In this document: positions 33,972 to 42,394 of the stretch, in pieces | Position numbering within the stretch: the first letter of the stretch is position 1 | How the letters are laid out: each line of letters starts with the position of its first letter | Source: Desulfosarcina widdelii | Lineage (GTDB): Bacteria > Desulfobacterota > Desulfobacteria > Desulfobacterales > Desulfosarcinaceae | Length of the DNA stretch: 64,000 bases | NCBI RefSeq assembly: GCF_009688965.1 | Contig: NZ_AP021875.1 | Coordinates: forward strand, 2,480,001-2,544,000 | Reading direction: 5' to 3' | Translations under genes and position numbers: made by a program | The notes under the pieces: generated by a model | What the model saw: only the letters and a program-made list of their open reading frames with translations | The model's database searches: none | What the model was told of the DNA's origin: nothing

Positions 33972-34923
33972 GAAGACGCTAATTGTTTCCCACGCGCCGT
34001 TCTGGCACGACGGCAGCGGGGTTCCCGAGCGAAACTACCATACCATCATCGCCGCCCTTCCCGCTGCAATTGTCGGGATTGCCTATTATGGGGCTCCGGC
34101 CCTTGGCGTCATCAGCCTGGCCATATCCACGGCAATCATTTGGGAACTGCTGTTCAACACCATCAGCAAACGACCCATCACCGTTGGGGACGGCAATGCC
34201 GCCCTGGTCGGCCTGCTGCTGGCCATGGCACTGCCTGCATCGGCCCCCTGGTGGCTGGTTGTGATCGGAACCTTTCTCGCCATTGTCATCGGTATGCAGA
34301 TTTTCGGCGGCATCGGCGCCAATCCATTTAATCCGGTTGTTCTTGCCGTTGCAATTCTGATGGTTTCCTATACAAACCATCTCGACTTCGATGCCGGTCT
34401 GGTCAATTTCTCCCTGAGCTTTCCGTCCGCCACCGATCCATTGGCAGCGTTGAAGGCCTTCGGCCCCGCCGCAGTCGCGGGCTTGAATCCCGTAGCCCTG
34501 TTCATGGGCAAACAGGTGGGAGGCTTGGGAAGCACCTGCGGGCTGGCCCTGACCATCGGCGGGATCTACTTGATCCTGCGCGGAATCATCCGCTGGGAAG
34601 TCAGCATCGCCTTCCTTATCGGCATATTCGTTTCCGCTCTGCTTTTCAACATGGCCGACCCGACCCGCTACGCCTCGCCGGTGTACCATCTGCTGACCGG
34701 TTACACCCTGTTCGGGGCCTTTTTTCTGGCTACCGAATCCACGACTTCACCGGTTAACTTCATCCCCATGCTGATCTACGGCGCTTTAGGCGGTGTCATG
34801 ACGGTACTGATCCGCAACATCGGCGCCTATGTGGACGGCGTGGTCTTCGCGATTCTCCTGATCAATCTGATAAATCCGCTGGTCGACAAGATCAGACCCA
34901 AGGCGATTGGAAAGGTGGCGTAA
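33961..34923 (+). CDS. rnfD: Rnf complex subunit D
   Basis: 320 residues with about eight to nine TM helices. The covalent-FMN loop is seen as FLATESTTSPV near residue 255-265, corresponding to the S/T-x-A-T motif whose threonine carries FMN in RnfD/NqrB. The ATG at 33961 has GAGGA upstream and overlaps the rnfC end. RnfD helps to conduct electrons across the membrane and contributes to ion translocation. It is followed after one base by rnfG. Confidence 0.93.
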   Translation: MNSKKTLIVSHAPFWHDGSGVPERNYHTIIAALPAAIVGIAYYGAPALGVISLAISTAIIWELLFNTISKRPITVGDGNAALVGLLLAMALPASAPWWLVVIGTFLAIVIGMQIFGGIGANPFNPVVLAVAILMVSYTNHLDFDAGLVNFSLSFPSATDPLAALKAFGPAAVAGLNPVALFMGKQVGGLGSTCGLALTIGGIYLILRGIIRWEVSIAFLIGIFVSALLFNMADPTRYASPVYHLLTGYTLFGAFFLATESTTSPVNFIPMLIYGALGGVMTVLIRNIGAYVDGVVFAILLINLINPLVDKIRPKAIGKVA

Positions 34924-34924
34924 C

Positions 34925-35518
34925 ATGGGTGAAATGATCAAAATGGTGGTTGTTCTGACCGTATTGAGCGTCGTCTCCGGCGGCAGCCTTGCGTGGTTGA
35001 AGGATTTCACCGAACCAAAAATCGAAAACCAGGTCATGAACCTGGTCAAAGGACCCGCCATCCGACAAATGCTGAGCGAAGCCGAGAATGATCCCGTGGA
35101 AGACCGCTTTAAAATCCAGAAAGGCGAAGAAGAGCACACCGTCTTCGTGGGCGTCTTCGGCGGCTCTGCCGATACGGTGGTGGTCGAGTCCAGTGCCAAT
35201 GGCTTTGCCGACAAGGTGGGGTTGGTCGTGTCCTTCAATATGTCTGACAACACCCTTCGCGGCGTTGCCGTGACGACGAGCAAGGAAACCCCCGGCTTGG
35301 GTGCCAGGGCCAAGGACGATCCCAGCTTTACCGCCCAATTCAAGGGCCAAAGCATCGCCAAACCCTTCGGTGTCACCAAGGACGGCGGCCAGATCAGCGC
35401 CCTGAGTGGAGCCACCATCACCTCCCGGGCCGTGTGCACCGGAGTCAACAGTGCCGTCAAGACCTACAACGACCTGAAACCGCAAATCGAAGAACAAATC
35501 AAAGGCATGGGCAAATAA
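34925..35518 (+). CDS. rnfG: Rnf complex subunit G (FMN-binding)
   Basis: 197 residues: one N-terminal TM helix (about 5-25) and an extracytoplasmic FMN_bind domain. The FMN attachment site S-G-A-T is present as ALSGATITSRAV, with the acceptor threonine at about residue 164. The ATG at 34925 is preferred over the TTG at 34907 inside rnfD. It lies beside the pentaheme cytochrome function: RnfG is the probable periplasmic contact for the cytochrome. Confidence 0.93.
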   Translation: MGEMIKMVVVLTVLSVVSGGSLAWLKDFTEPKIENQVMNLVKGPAIRQMLSEAENDPVEDRFKIQKGEEEHTVFVGVFGGSADTVVVESSANGFADKVGLVVSFNMSDNTLRGVAVTTSKETPGLGARAKDDPSFTAQFKGQSIAKPFGVTKDGGQISALSGATITSRAVCTGVNSAVKTYNDLKPQIEEQIKGMGK

Positions 35519-35531
35519 AGGAGTTAGCGCA

Positions 35532-36155
35532 ATGGCCAAATCGATCGCGTCTGAATTTACCAAAGGCCTATGGAAGGAAGTTCCGCCTTTTCGTCTGGTC
35601 CTCGGCCTTTGTCCGACATTGGGCGTCACCACCTCCCTGAAAAACGGCATCGGCATGGGGCTGGCCACCACCTTCGTTCTGCTCTGCTCCAATATCCTGG
35701 TATCGCTCTTGAGAAAAGTGATCCCCGCCAAAGTGCGCATCGCCTGCTATATCATTATCATCGCCACTTTCGTCATCGTGGTCGAGCAGATGATGGCGGC
35801 CTTCGCCTACGGCCTTTTCATGGATCTCGGCGTCTTCATTCCCCTGATCGTGGTCAACTGCATCGTCCTGGGCCGCGCCGAGGCTTTTGCCTCCAAAAAC
35901 GGAGTGTTCAAGTCAACTGCCGACGGATTGGGTATTGGTCTTGGGTTCACATGGGCACTGGGACTGTTGGGAATGGTTCGTGAATTGATCGGTACCGGTT
36001 CCCTCAAAGGAGATGTGTTCGGGCTGATTCACTGGAATTTCCAGAATATTTTTGGTCCCTCGTTCGAACCCTTCGGTTTTGCCGTTCAGGCACCGGGCGC
36101 ATTTGTGCTTCTGGGTTTGTTGCTCTGTGCGATGAACCTGATCCCCAGCAAATAG
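35532..36155 (+). CDS. rnfE: Rnf complex subunit E
   Basis: 207 residues, about six TM helices. The conserved opening FRLVLGLCPTLGVTTSLKNGIGMG, with its lone membrane cysteine, is typical of RnfE/NqrD; the paired subunit RnfA has the inverted counterpart. The two together hold a [2Fe-2S] cluster in the membrane. AAAGGAG is correctly spaced before the ATG. Confidence 0.93.
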   Translation: MAKSIASEFTKGLWKEVPPFRLVLGLCPTLGVTTSLKNGIGMGLATTFVLLCSNILVSLLRKVIPAKVRIACYIIIIATFVIVVEQMMAAFAYGLFMDLGVFIPLIVVNCIVLGRAEAFASKNGVFKSTADGLGIGLGFTWALGLLGMVRELIGTGSLKGDVFGLIHWNFQNIFGPSFEPFGFAVQAPGAFVLLGLLLCAMNLIPSK

Positions 36156-36174
36156 ATCGAGGAGCGAAGCTACC

Positions 36175-36747
36175 ATGGAATATATCGAAATCATCGTCGC
36201 CACCATTTTCGTCAACAACATCCTCTTGGCGCAATTTCTTGGAAACTGCCCGTTTCTTGGCACTTCAAAAAAAATGGAGACCGCCCTGGGCATGGCCATG
36301 GCCGTCATCTTTGTGCTGGTCATGGCCGGCGGGATCACATGGCTCATCTACGCCTATCTGCTGGTGCCGTTCAAACTGGTCTTTTTGCGCACCATCGCCT
36401 TTATCCTGGTCATCGCCTCACTGGTACAATTCGTGGAGATGTTCCTGAAAAAAAGCATTCCCGGCCTTTACGCCGGCCTGGGAATCTTCCTGCCGTTGAT
36501 CACCACCAACTGTGCGGTTTTTGGTGTCTGCGTGCTCAATATCGACAAGGAACTCGATTTTTTGCCGGCCATCGTTACCTCTTTCGGCTATGCCGCCGGT
36601 TTCGGTCTGGCATTGATCTTATTTGCCGGTCTGCGCGAACGCGTCCTTTTGGCAAGGGTTCCCAAGCCCTTGCAGGATACGTCTATCGCGCTGATCACCG
36701 CCGGTATCATTTCCCTGAGCTTTTACGCCTTCCGGGGAATGGTATAG
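36175..36747 (+). CDS. rnfA: Rnf complex subunit A
   Basis: 190 residues, about six TM helices, with NNILLAQFLGNCPFLGTSKK near the N-terminus and LPLITTNCAVFGVC in the middle; both cysteines are typical of RnfA/NqrE. It pairs with RnfE by pseudo-symmetry. The gene is 19 bp after rnfE. It is followed by a terminator-like hairpin before rnfB, so it may be the last gene of a major transcript. Confidence 0.93.
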   Translation: MEYIEIIVATIFVNNILLAQFLGNCPFLGTSKKMETALGMAMAVIFVLVMAGGITWLIYAYLLVPFKLVFLRTIAFILVIASLVQFVEMFLKKSIPGLYAGLGIFLPLITTNCAVFGVCVLNIDKELDFLPAIVTSFGYAAGFGLALILFAGLRERVLLARVPKPLQDTSIALITAGIISLSFYAFRGMV

Positions 36748-36788
36748 CATCGGACGCCCGACGGAAAGCAGCACGCCTATAAAAATTT

Positions 36789-36826
36789 AAAGCCGTTTGG
36801 AGCGCAGGGGTTCCAAACGGCTTTTT
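36789..36826 (+). terminator. Terminator or attenuator between rnfA and rnfB
   Basis: AAAGCCGTTTGGA (36789-36801) is complementary to TCCAAACGGCTTT (36812-36824), followed by a short T-run. The 13-bp stem with U-tail is a good rho-independent terminator. It is inside what is otherwise one operon, so it would reduce rnfB expression relative to rnfCDGEA unless read-through or a separate promoter before 36904 exists. Confidence 0.75.
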
Positions 36827-36903
36827 CCCAGCAGTAACGATCGCAAGATCGCCCCCTACCAAAATCGTTTCCAACAATCAGGATTTGGGAAAAGGAGGTT
36901 TTC

Positions 36904-39024
36904 GTGACCGTCGCTATTCTTGTTATGCTTGGCATTGGCGCGACCTGCGGCATCATCCTCAGCGTTGCATCCAAAGTCTTTTATGTATACGAAGACCCGC
37001 GCATCGGTGAAGTGGAGTACTTCCTTGCCGGCGCCAACTGCGGCGGCTGCGGATTCGCCGGCTGCGGAGCCGCAGCCGTGGCCATCGTCGAAGGCAAAGC
37101 CAAACCGGGTATTTGCGTGGCTGCCGACTCCGAAGCCGCCGTCAACATCGCCAATGTCATGGGCGTGGATCCGGGAACGGCCGAGCCCATGAAATCGCTC
37201 AACGCCTGCAGCGGCGGTGATCGGGCGGCAGACAAGTTCGTCTACAACGGCGCCATGTCCTGCTCCGCCATGTCCGCGCTGTACGGCGGCAAACGGGTCT
37301 GCTCCATCGGATGCATGGGCATGGGCGACTGCATCCAGTCCTGTCAGTTCGATGCCATTCATATGGGCCCTGATGGCTACCCGGTCGTCGACGAGTCCTA
37401 CTGTGTAGGCTGTGGTGCCTGCGAGGCGGTCTGTCCCAAAGGCCTGCTCTCCGTAAAAACCATGTCCCAGCGCCTGCTGGTCTTCAATCAGGATGACCAG
37501 GCCCTGGCCCCCTGCCAGCAGACCTGCCCGGCCGAAATCGACATTCCCAGATACATTCGCCTGATCAGGGAGGGCGACTACGAAGGCGCCGTCCACACCA
37601 TTCGGGAACGCAATCCGCTGCTGCTCTCCTGTGGCCGGGTCTGCCCGCACCCCTGCGAAGAGTACTGCCGCCGGGGACTCGAGGATGAAGCCGTTTCCAT
37701 CAACCAGCTCAAGCGTTTCGTAGCCGACTACGAAATGAACAGCGGCCGGCGCTTTCCCATCGCCTGCGCCCCGGACACCGGCAAACGTGTCGCCATCGTC
37801 GGCGGCGGACCGGCCGGCGTAAGCTGCGCCTATTTTCTCAGGCGCCTGGGGCACCATCCCACGATCTACGAAGCCATGTCCAAACTAGGCGGCATCACCC
37901 GTTACGGCATTCCCGAATACCGCCTGCCCGACAAGGTACTGGACTGGGAAATCGAGGGCATCCTCAATCTTGGCATCGACGTGCACTACAACACCCGCAT
38001 AGGAGAAGATTTTACCATCCAATCCCTGCGCGATGAGGGCTACGAGGCGATTTTCATGGGGATCGGCGCCTGGAAGGACTACACCTTGGGCATCAAGGGA
38101 GAAGATCTCAAGGGTGTCTGGCAGGGCATCAACTTCCTGTCTACAGTAGCCGATCACCCGGAAAAGAGAATTTCTGTGGGCCGGCGGGCCGCTGTAGTTG
38201 GAGGCGGCAACTCGGCCATCGACTGCGTGCGCACCCTGCTGCGCCTCGGCTGCGAGGAAGTTTACATCGTCTACCGCCGGACGCGCAAGGAGATGCCGGC
38301 TAACGAAGTCGAAATCGTGGCCGCCGAGCACGAGGGCATCAAGTTCCAGTTTCTGGCCGCGCCCACCCGGGTGATCGACGACGGTCAGGGCAATGTCAAG
38401 GGTCTCGAATACCTCCAGATGGAGTTGGGGGAACCCGATGCCAGCGGCAGGCGGCGGCCGGTTCCCGTGGAGGGCTCCGAGACCATCCTCGATGTGGACA
38501 TGGTCATTTCTGCTATCAGCCAGCAGCCTGAAATTTCCTTTATGGAAAATGAAGCCGACAAGGAGAACATCGAAATCACCCGCTGGAACACCTTCGATAA
38601 CGATCCGGAGACCCTGCAGTGCAGCGTCCCCTATCTGTTCACCGGCGGGGACGTGGCCACCGGCCCCTCTTTGGTGGTGGACGCCATCGGCGGCGGGCGG
38701 CGGGCGGCTCGATCCATTCACCAGTACATCACCGGCGAAGAGGTGCAAGGCAGCCCGAAATCGCTGCGCAAGCAGCATATTTCCGAATCATTGTTCGATA
38801 GCGTGCCCGGCGTGATCCCCTCTAAGCGCACACCCATGCCGGAATTACCTGTAGCCGAACGGATCGACTCCATGATCGAAGTAGACCAGGTCATCAGCGA
38901 GGCCGACGCCAAACACGAATCCAACCGCTGCCTGAACTGCTGCCGGGTCTGCTACAATCCGGATGTTGTCAGCATCGCACCGTCCATTGAGGCGTGCGAG
39001 GAAGGCAGCAGAAACGCCGCTTAG
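36904..39024 (+). CDS. rnfB: Rnf subunit B fused to a GltD/NfnB-type FAD-NAD(P)H oxidoreductase
   Basis: 706 residues, whereas ordinary RnfB has about 180-330. Residues 1-25 are the TM helix; C46, C49, C54 and C71 form the RnfB cluster motif (ANCGGCGFAGC). Two ferredoxin motifs follow (CSIGCMGMGDC...C and CVGCGACEAVC, about 132-175). From about 190 it continues without a break into the [4Fe-4S] domain of GltD-type proteins (CPHPCEEYCRRG), the FAD loop GGGPAG (about 298), and an NAD(P)H loop GGGNSA (about 432) followed by YRRTRKEMPA, an NADPH-type pattern. A last CxxCCxxC motif is near residue 680. GGAGG precedes the GTG start. It is the cytoplasmic electron entry/exit module. Confidence 0.92.
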   Translation: MTVAILVMLGIGATCGIILSVASKVFYVYEDPRIGEVEYFLAGANCGGCGFAGCGAAAVAIVEGKAKPGICVAADSEAAVNIANVMGVDPGTAEPMKSLNACSGGDRAADKFVYNGAMSCSAMSALYGGKRVCSIGCMGMGDCIQSCQFDAIHMGPDGYPVVDESYCVGCGACEAVCPKGLLSVKTMSQRLLVFNQDDQALAPCQQTCPAEIDIPRYIRLIREGDYEGAVHTIRERNPLLLSCGRVCPHPCEEYCRRGLEDEAVSINQLKRFVADYEMNSGRRFPIACAPDTGKRVAIVGGGPAGVSCAYFLRRLGHHPTIYEAMSKLGGITRYGIPEYRLPDKVLDWEIEGILNLGIDVHYNTRIGEDFTIQSLRDEGYEAIFMGIGAWKDYTLGIKGEDLKGVWQGINFLSTVADHPEKRISVGRRAAVVGGGNSAIDCVRTLLRLGCEEVYIVYRRTRKEMPANEVEIVAAEHEGIKFQFLAAPTRVIDDGQGNVKGLEYLQMELGEPDASGRRRPVPVEGSETILDVDMVISAISQQPEISFMENEADKENIEITRWNTFDNDPETLQCSVPYLFTGGDVATGPSLVVDAIGGGRRAARSIHQYITGEEVQGSPKSLRKQHISESLFDSVPGVIPSKRTPMPELPVAERIDSMIEVDQVISEADAKHESNRCLNCCRVCYNPDVVSIAPSIEACEEGSRNAA

Positions 39025-39094
39025 CCGGCAAACGACAACATACAAAACACTGCTGCCTCGAAAGAAAATACCCGCGGCAGCATTCTCGTCTTTT

Positions 39095-39160
39095 CGCTCC
39101 CATGCTGTGCGTGGGAGCGCCAATTGCCCGGTACAGGTTCCCACGAGGAGCATGGGAACC
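39095..39160. repeat. Twin hairpin repeat after rnfB
   Basis: Two adjacent palindromes: CGCTCCCATGCTGTGCGTGG onwards (39095-39119) and GGTTCCCACGAGGAGCATGG onwards (39136-39160). Both belong to the GGGAGCG/GGGAACC type of hairpins that are dispersed in intergenic regions of many proteobacteria. It sits in the space between rnfB and the convergent gene, together with a terminator. Confidence 0.6.
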
Positions 39161-39189
39161 AGATGGCTTGAGTTTCGTAAAAAACCGTA

Positions 39190-39222
39190 TAAAAAAGGGT
39201 CGCCATACCGGCGACCCTTTTT
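39190..39222. terminator. Bidirectional terminator between rnfB and the convergent coiled-coil gene
   Basis: GGGTCGCC (39196-39203) and GGCGACCC (39209-39216) form an 8-bp stem with a 5-base loop, flanked by an A-run on the left and a T-run on the right, so it can terminate transcription from both strands. It lies between convergent genes ending at 39024 and 39259. Confidence 0.85.
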
Positions 39223-39258
39223 TATATTGAATGTAATTGATCGGTTGACTGCGGAGAC

Positions 39259-40227
39259 TTATCCCTCCGCCTTTTTTTCGAGTTCATCCAACTTATCGGG
39301 CTCCGATACAGCGATGTCCACCAAGGCTTTGGGGATGGAACTCTGCTCGCACATCGTCCGGATCTCTTTTTCCACATCGCTGAATTCCATGATTTCACGA
39401 ATGGACTCGATATAGGCGAGCATATCGTCCGACGAAATATCTTCCAGCGCGGGTCCTTCGGCCTCTTTCTTCTTTCTCGCCGCTTCTTCTTCGGCCAGCC
39501 GCTGTTTTTCCTTGAGTTCTGCCTCCATGGCCTTTTTGGCGGCGTCGATGTCACCCTGATCGACCTTGGCCATTTCAATGATCAATTCTTCGGAAACTTC
39601 ATTTTCAAGGAGATGCTTGACTTTTTCCTCATCGGACTCGTCTTTTACCGCCTCGAGCAATTTGGCGACCCTTGCCCGTTCTGCCAGTTCCTGCTTGATG
39701 GCTTCCTTCACCTGATTCAGTTTTTCATCGGTTATTTCCATGGCGTCGATAATAACACCGGAATCCACTTTTTCCCCAAGGAGCATACGAATACCCCCGT
39801 CACCGGGCAGGCCTTTGGCCTTGGCAATCAGCAAGTCAAGCTTGGTCTTTTCGACAAAACGGATCACTTGCGGTCTGCGCTCGGGGCTCCTCAGTTCCGG
39901 CCAGGTCCCTCCGATGTCGTCGAGGAGCTTCGTCGTTGCACCATACGGGTCTGCGACATCCTCAAGCGTAAATGCCCCGATGGCCGCGTTGAAGTCCTTC
40001 AACATGGGCTTGCCGGCTTTACGTGCTTTATCCACGGCCCATCTCAACTGAAGCAGATTGCCCCCATGACGGGACACGTTGTATCCCACGTTGTCCAGTT
40101 CCCCCGCAATCTGCTGAATCGACGCTTCCAGCTTGTCCCCGGACAGATCCTGTGGGTTGATCGCGAGAATATTCTCCTCGATTGACAGCCAGAGCGGCTT
40201 TTTTTCTGCTGCGTCGTTTTTTGCCAT
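39259..40227 (-). CDS. Unknown coiled-coil protein next to the sulfite reductase-like gene
   Basis: I do not recognise this 322-residue protein. The first 150 residues are mixed (LWLSIEENILAINPQDLSGDKLEASIQ, GGNLLQLRWAVDKARKAGK), with an unusually clear aromatic-poor helical pattern. Residues about 175-270 form a long charged coiled coil rich in Lys, Glu and Ala. No TM segment or signal peptide. A strong AGGAGAGG precedes the ATG. The gene lies 224 bp downstream of the siroheme protein gene on the same strand and ends at a bidirectional terminator. Confidence 0.7.
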   Translation of the reverse strand: MAKNDAAEKKPLWLSIEENILAINPQDLSGDKLEASIQQIAGELDNVGYNVSRHGGNLLQLRWAVDKARKAGKPMLKDFNAAIGAFTLEDVADPYGATTKLLDDIGGTWPELRSPERRPQVIRFVEKTKLDLLIAKAKGLPGDGGIRMLLGEKVDSGVIIDAMEITDEKLNQVKEAIKQELAERARVAKLLEAVKDESDEEKVKHLLENEVSEELIIEMAKVDQGDIDAAKKAMEAELKEKQRLAEEEAARKKKEAEGPALEDISSDDMLAYIESIREIMEFSDVEKEIRTMCEQSSIPKALVDIAVSEPDKLDELEKKAEG

Positions 40228-40451
40228 TTTTCCTCTCCTTTCTATTGGTGGTAACCGGCTTAATATCGTCTAAAGTCAATTTTCGGTGGTTACAGGTCTT
40301 TGTTTTTCTTTGGGGGAAGATATCGGCCAATATTCGTTTTGACGGCAAAGTTTATAGATGCCCATAGGGGAGAGTCAAGAAAAAAAGAACTCTTTTCTGA
40401 AGTTGGCAAATCGTTTTCTTCCCGTTAGCGGAAAAGGAAAATCGTGGCCGT

Positions 40452-41240
40452 TTATCGAACCTGTTTCTCCAAGGTCTCGATGTCGGTGTCGGTCAGCAAG
40501 TCTGCAAAGCGTTTCCCGCCACGACTTTTCTTTTTGTATAGCGCCACGCAGGTATCAACGATATCAAGAACGTCCTGTTCGTTAAAAATACCGGGCAGTT
40601 CCCTGGCCAAACGTGGATGTCTTCCCAGCTTTCCACCCAGCAGTACCCGATAGCCTTTGGCCTTTTCATCCAACGTCCCGGTCGGACAGGCCAGAATGCA
40701 TTTGCCGCAGGCCATGCAGCGCTGGCTGTCGACGGCCACCGTTTCGTCGAGAACCATAGCGTCGTCCGGGCAAACATCGACACACGCTTCGCAGCCGCTG
40801 CAGGCTTGATCGGTAATCGTCGGCATCACCGCACCGATGATGCCGATGTCCTTGATCTGCGGCTGCGAGCAGGCATTGGGGCAATCGGCCACGGTCACCC
40901 GAAATTCGTGGTGGAACTTGAGATTGTCCCCCACCTGTTCTTTTAAAAAGGAGAGCAGATTCGCAGCTTGCAGAACCTGCTCCAGGCTTTTGAGCAAATC
41001 ATCGGAAATCACGCTGCGGTTCGGACATCCGTTGGAGCCGAAGCAAGTGTCGAGTTGGTACCCTTTGACTTCGGCGGCCATGCCGCTTAGGTATCGTTTC
41101 TGGGTAGTTTTGACGGCCTCGATGTCGACCACCGTGCTGCCATCATCTGCTGCCTCTCTCTCCACCCGGGATCTCACTTTTTTACGGACAAAAAAAGGCA
41201 CCTTCTTAATAGCCGCTTCGGCTTCGGCCGTCCATCTCAT
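40452..41240 (-). CDS. Small siroheme/ferredoxin sulfite reductase-like protein
   Basis: 262 residues. The N-terminal 45 residues (WTAEAEAAIKKVPFFVRKKVR) match the PCP_red helix module. Then come the siroheme-[4Fe-4S] cysteines C66 and C72 (CFGSNGC) and C120 and C124 (CPNAC). Two ferredoxin motifs follow: C147/C150/C153/C157 and C175/C178/C181/C185. A separate FNR or partner subunit is absent. This resembles the small assimilatory-type sulfite reductase of sulfate reducers combined with ferredoxin domains; activity on sulfite or nitrite is inferred. GAGGAG lies before the ATG. Confidence 0.85.
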   Translation of the reverse strand: MRWTAEAEAAIKKVPFFVRKKVRSRVEREAADDGSTVVDIEAVKTTQKRYLSGMAAEVKGYQLDTCFGSNGCPNRSVISDDLLKSLEQVLQAANLLSFLKEQVGDNLKFHHEFRVTVADCPNACSQPQIKDIGIIGAVMPTITDQACSGCEACVDVCPDDAMVLDETVAVDSQRCMACGKCILACPTGTLDEKAKGYRVLLGGKLGRHPRLARELPGIFNEQDVLDIVDTCVALYKKKSRGGKRFADLLTDTDIETLEKQVR

Positions 41241-41262
41241 CGGTAATCTCCTCGATTATATA

Positions 41263-41297
41263 AAGACTCCGGTAACGGTTGCCGGAGGCGGAGTCTT
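41263..41297. promoter_or_regulatory. Hairpin in the 5' region of the sulfite reductase-like gene
   Basis: AAGACTCCG (41263-41271) and CGGAGTCTT (41289-41297) form a 9-bp stem; the loop can also pair partly. On the minus strand it is followed by TTTATATAA, so it may terminate or attenuate transcripts from rluD before the sulfite reductase-like gene, which starts 22 bp beyond. Confidence 0.45.
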
Positions 41298-41376
41298 CGG
41301 TAAATTAATAGTTTATTGACAGCTTGACCGGTTATCGAATTCTTCTGCCGAGGCCCCGGCGCGATGTCTCTTTTTT

Positions 41377-42360
41377 TTAAGATTGAACGGGAGCCAATTC
41401 CCTGAATTTAGAAATCAATGCACCCATGTCAGCTGGGATGGGCGCCTCGAGGGTCAGGGGCTTTCCGGTTTTGGGATGAAGGAAAGACAGCTTCCAGGCG
41501 TGCAGCATCTGACGGGTAACGTCCCTTAAGCCTTGGGCCATCCTGGGGGCTGCCGATGCCAGCCGCTTTTTTTCGCCGCGGCGGCAATAGACCGGATCGC
41601 CGATCACCGGATGCCCCATGGCATGGCAATGCACGCGGATCTGATGGGTTCGTCCTGTGCGGATATCCACTTCCAGAAGCGAGGCGCCAACAAAGGACTC
41701 GCGCACCTTCCAATGGGTGAGTGCCGATCGCGGGGCGCGGGTGGTCACCGACATTTTCTTGCGATCCACGGGATGCCTGCCGATGGCCAGATCGACCGTT
41801 CCTAAATCGCTTTCGGGTACCCCATAAACCAGCGCCAGGTAACGCTTGCGAACCTGTCTGGACTTGAACTGGGCGGCCAGATGCTGCATGGCCATGCCGT
41901 TCTTGGCCGCCACCAGCACACCGGAGGTGTCCTTGTCCAGCCGATGGACGATTCCCGGCCGCAGGCTGCCGGATATTCCGGAAAGATCGGGACAGTGGTG
42001 CATCAGGGCGTTTACCAGGGTCCCACCAATATGCCCCGGAGAGGGATGGACGACCATTCCCGGCGGCTTGTCGATAACAACCAGTTCGGAATCTTCATAA
42101 AGAATATTCAGAGGGATCTTCTCGGGACGAAAATCGGGTGCTTCAGGTTGCGGGATGGTACCCGAAACCATCTCCCCGGCTCTCAGAACATAGCCGGGTT
42201 TTTTTCCCAGACCATTCACGGTGATCAGTCCCCGGCGGATCAATGTGGCGGCAAAGGAACGGGAGCAGGATTCGACTTCAGCGGCAACAGCCGCGTCCAG
42301 GCGAAATCCGGATCGGGCGGCAGCCACTGTGAAACGGAAACCGTACGGAGGGGAAGGCAT
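41377..42360 (-). CDS. rluD: RluD-family 23S rRNA pseudouridine synthase
   Basis: 327 residues. An S4 RNA-binding domain (about 18-70) precedes the RluA-type catalytic domain with the signature HRLDKDTSG, in which Asp142 is catalytic; later GRTHQIRVH and GDPVY motifs are intact. Enzymes of this group modify helix 69 of 23S rRNA, but the RluA/C/D subgroup cannot be decided by eye. It lies 34 bp downstream of carD and is probably co-transcribed with it. Confidence 0.92.
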   Translation of the reverse strand: MPSPPYGFRFTVAAARSGFRLDAAVAAEVESCSRSFAATLIRRGLITVNGLGKKPGYVLRAGEMVSGTIPQPEAPDFRPEKIPLNILYEDSELVVIDKPPGMVVHPSPGHIGGTLVNALMHHCPDLSGISGSLRPGIVHRLDKDTSGVLVAAKNGMAMQHLAAQFKSRQVRKRYLALVYGVPESDLGTVDLAIGRHPVDRKKMSVTTRAPRSALTHWKVRESFVGASLLEVDIRTGRTHQIRVHCHAMGHPVIGDPVYCRRGEKKRLASAAPRMAQGLRDVTRQMLHAWKLSFLHPKTGKPLTLEAPIPADMGALISKFRELAPVQS

Positions 42361-42394
42361 GGGTGAAATCTAAACGGTAAGGGCCCTAATGGCT

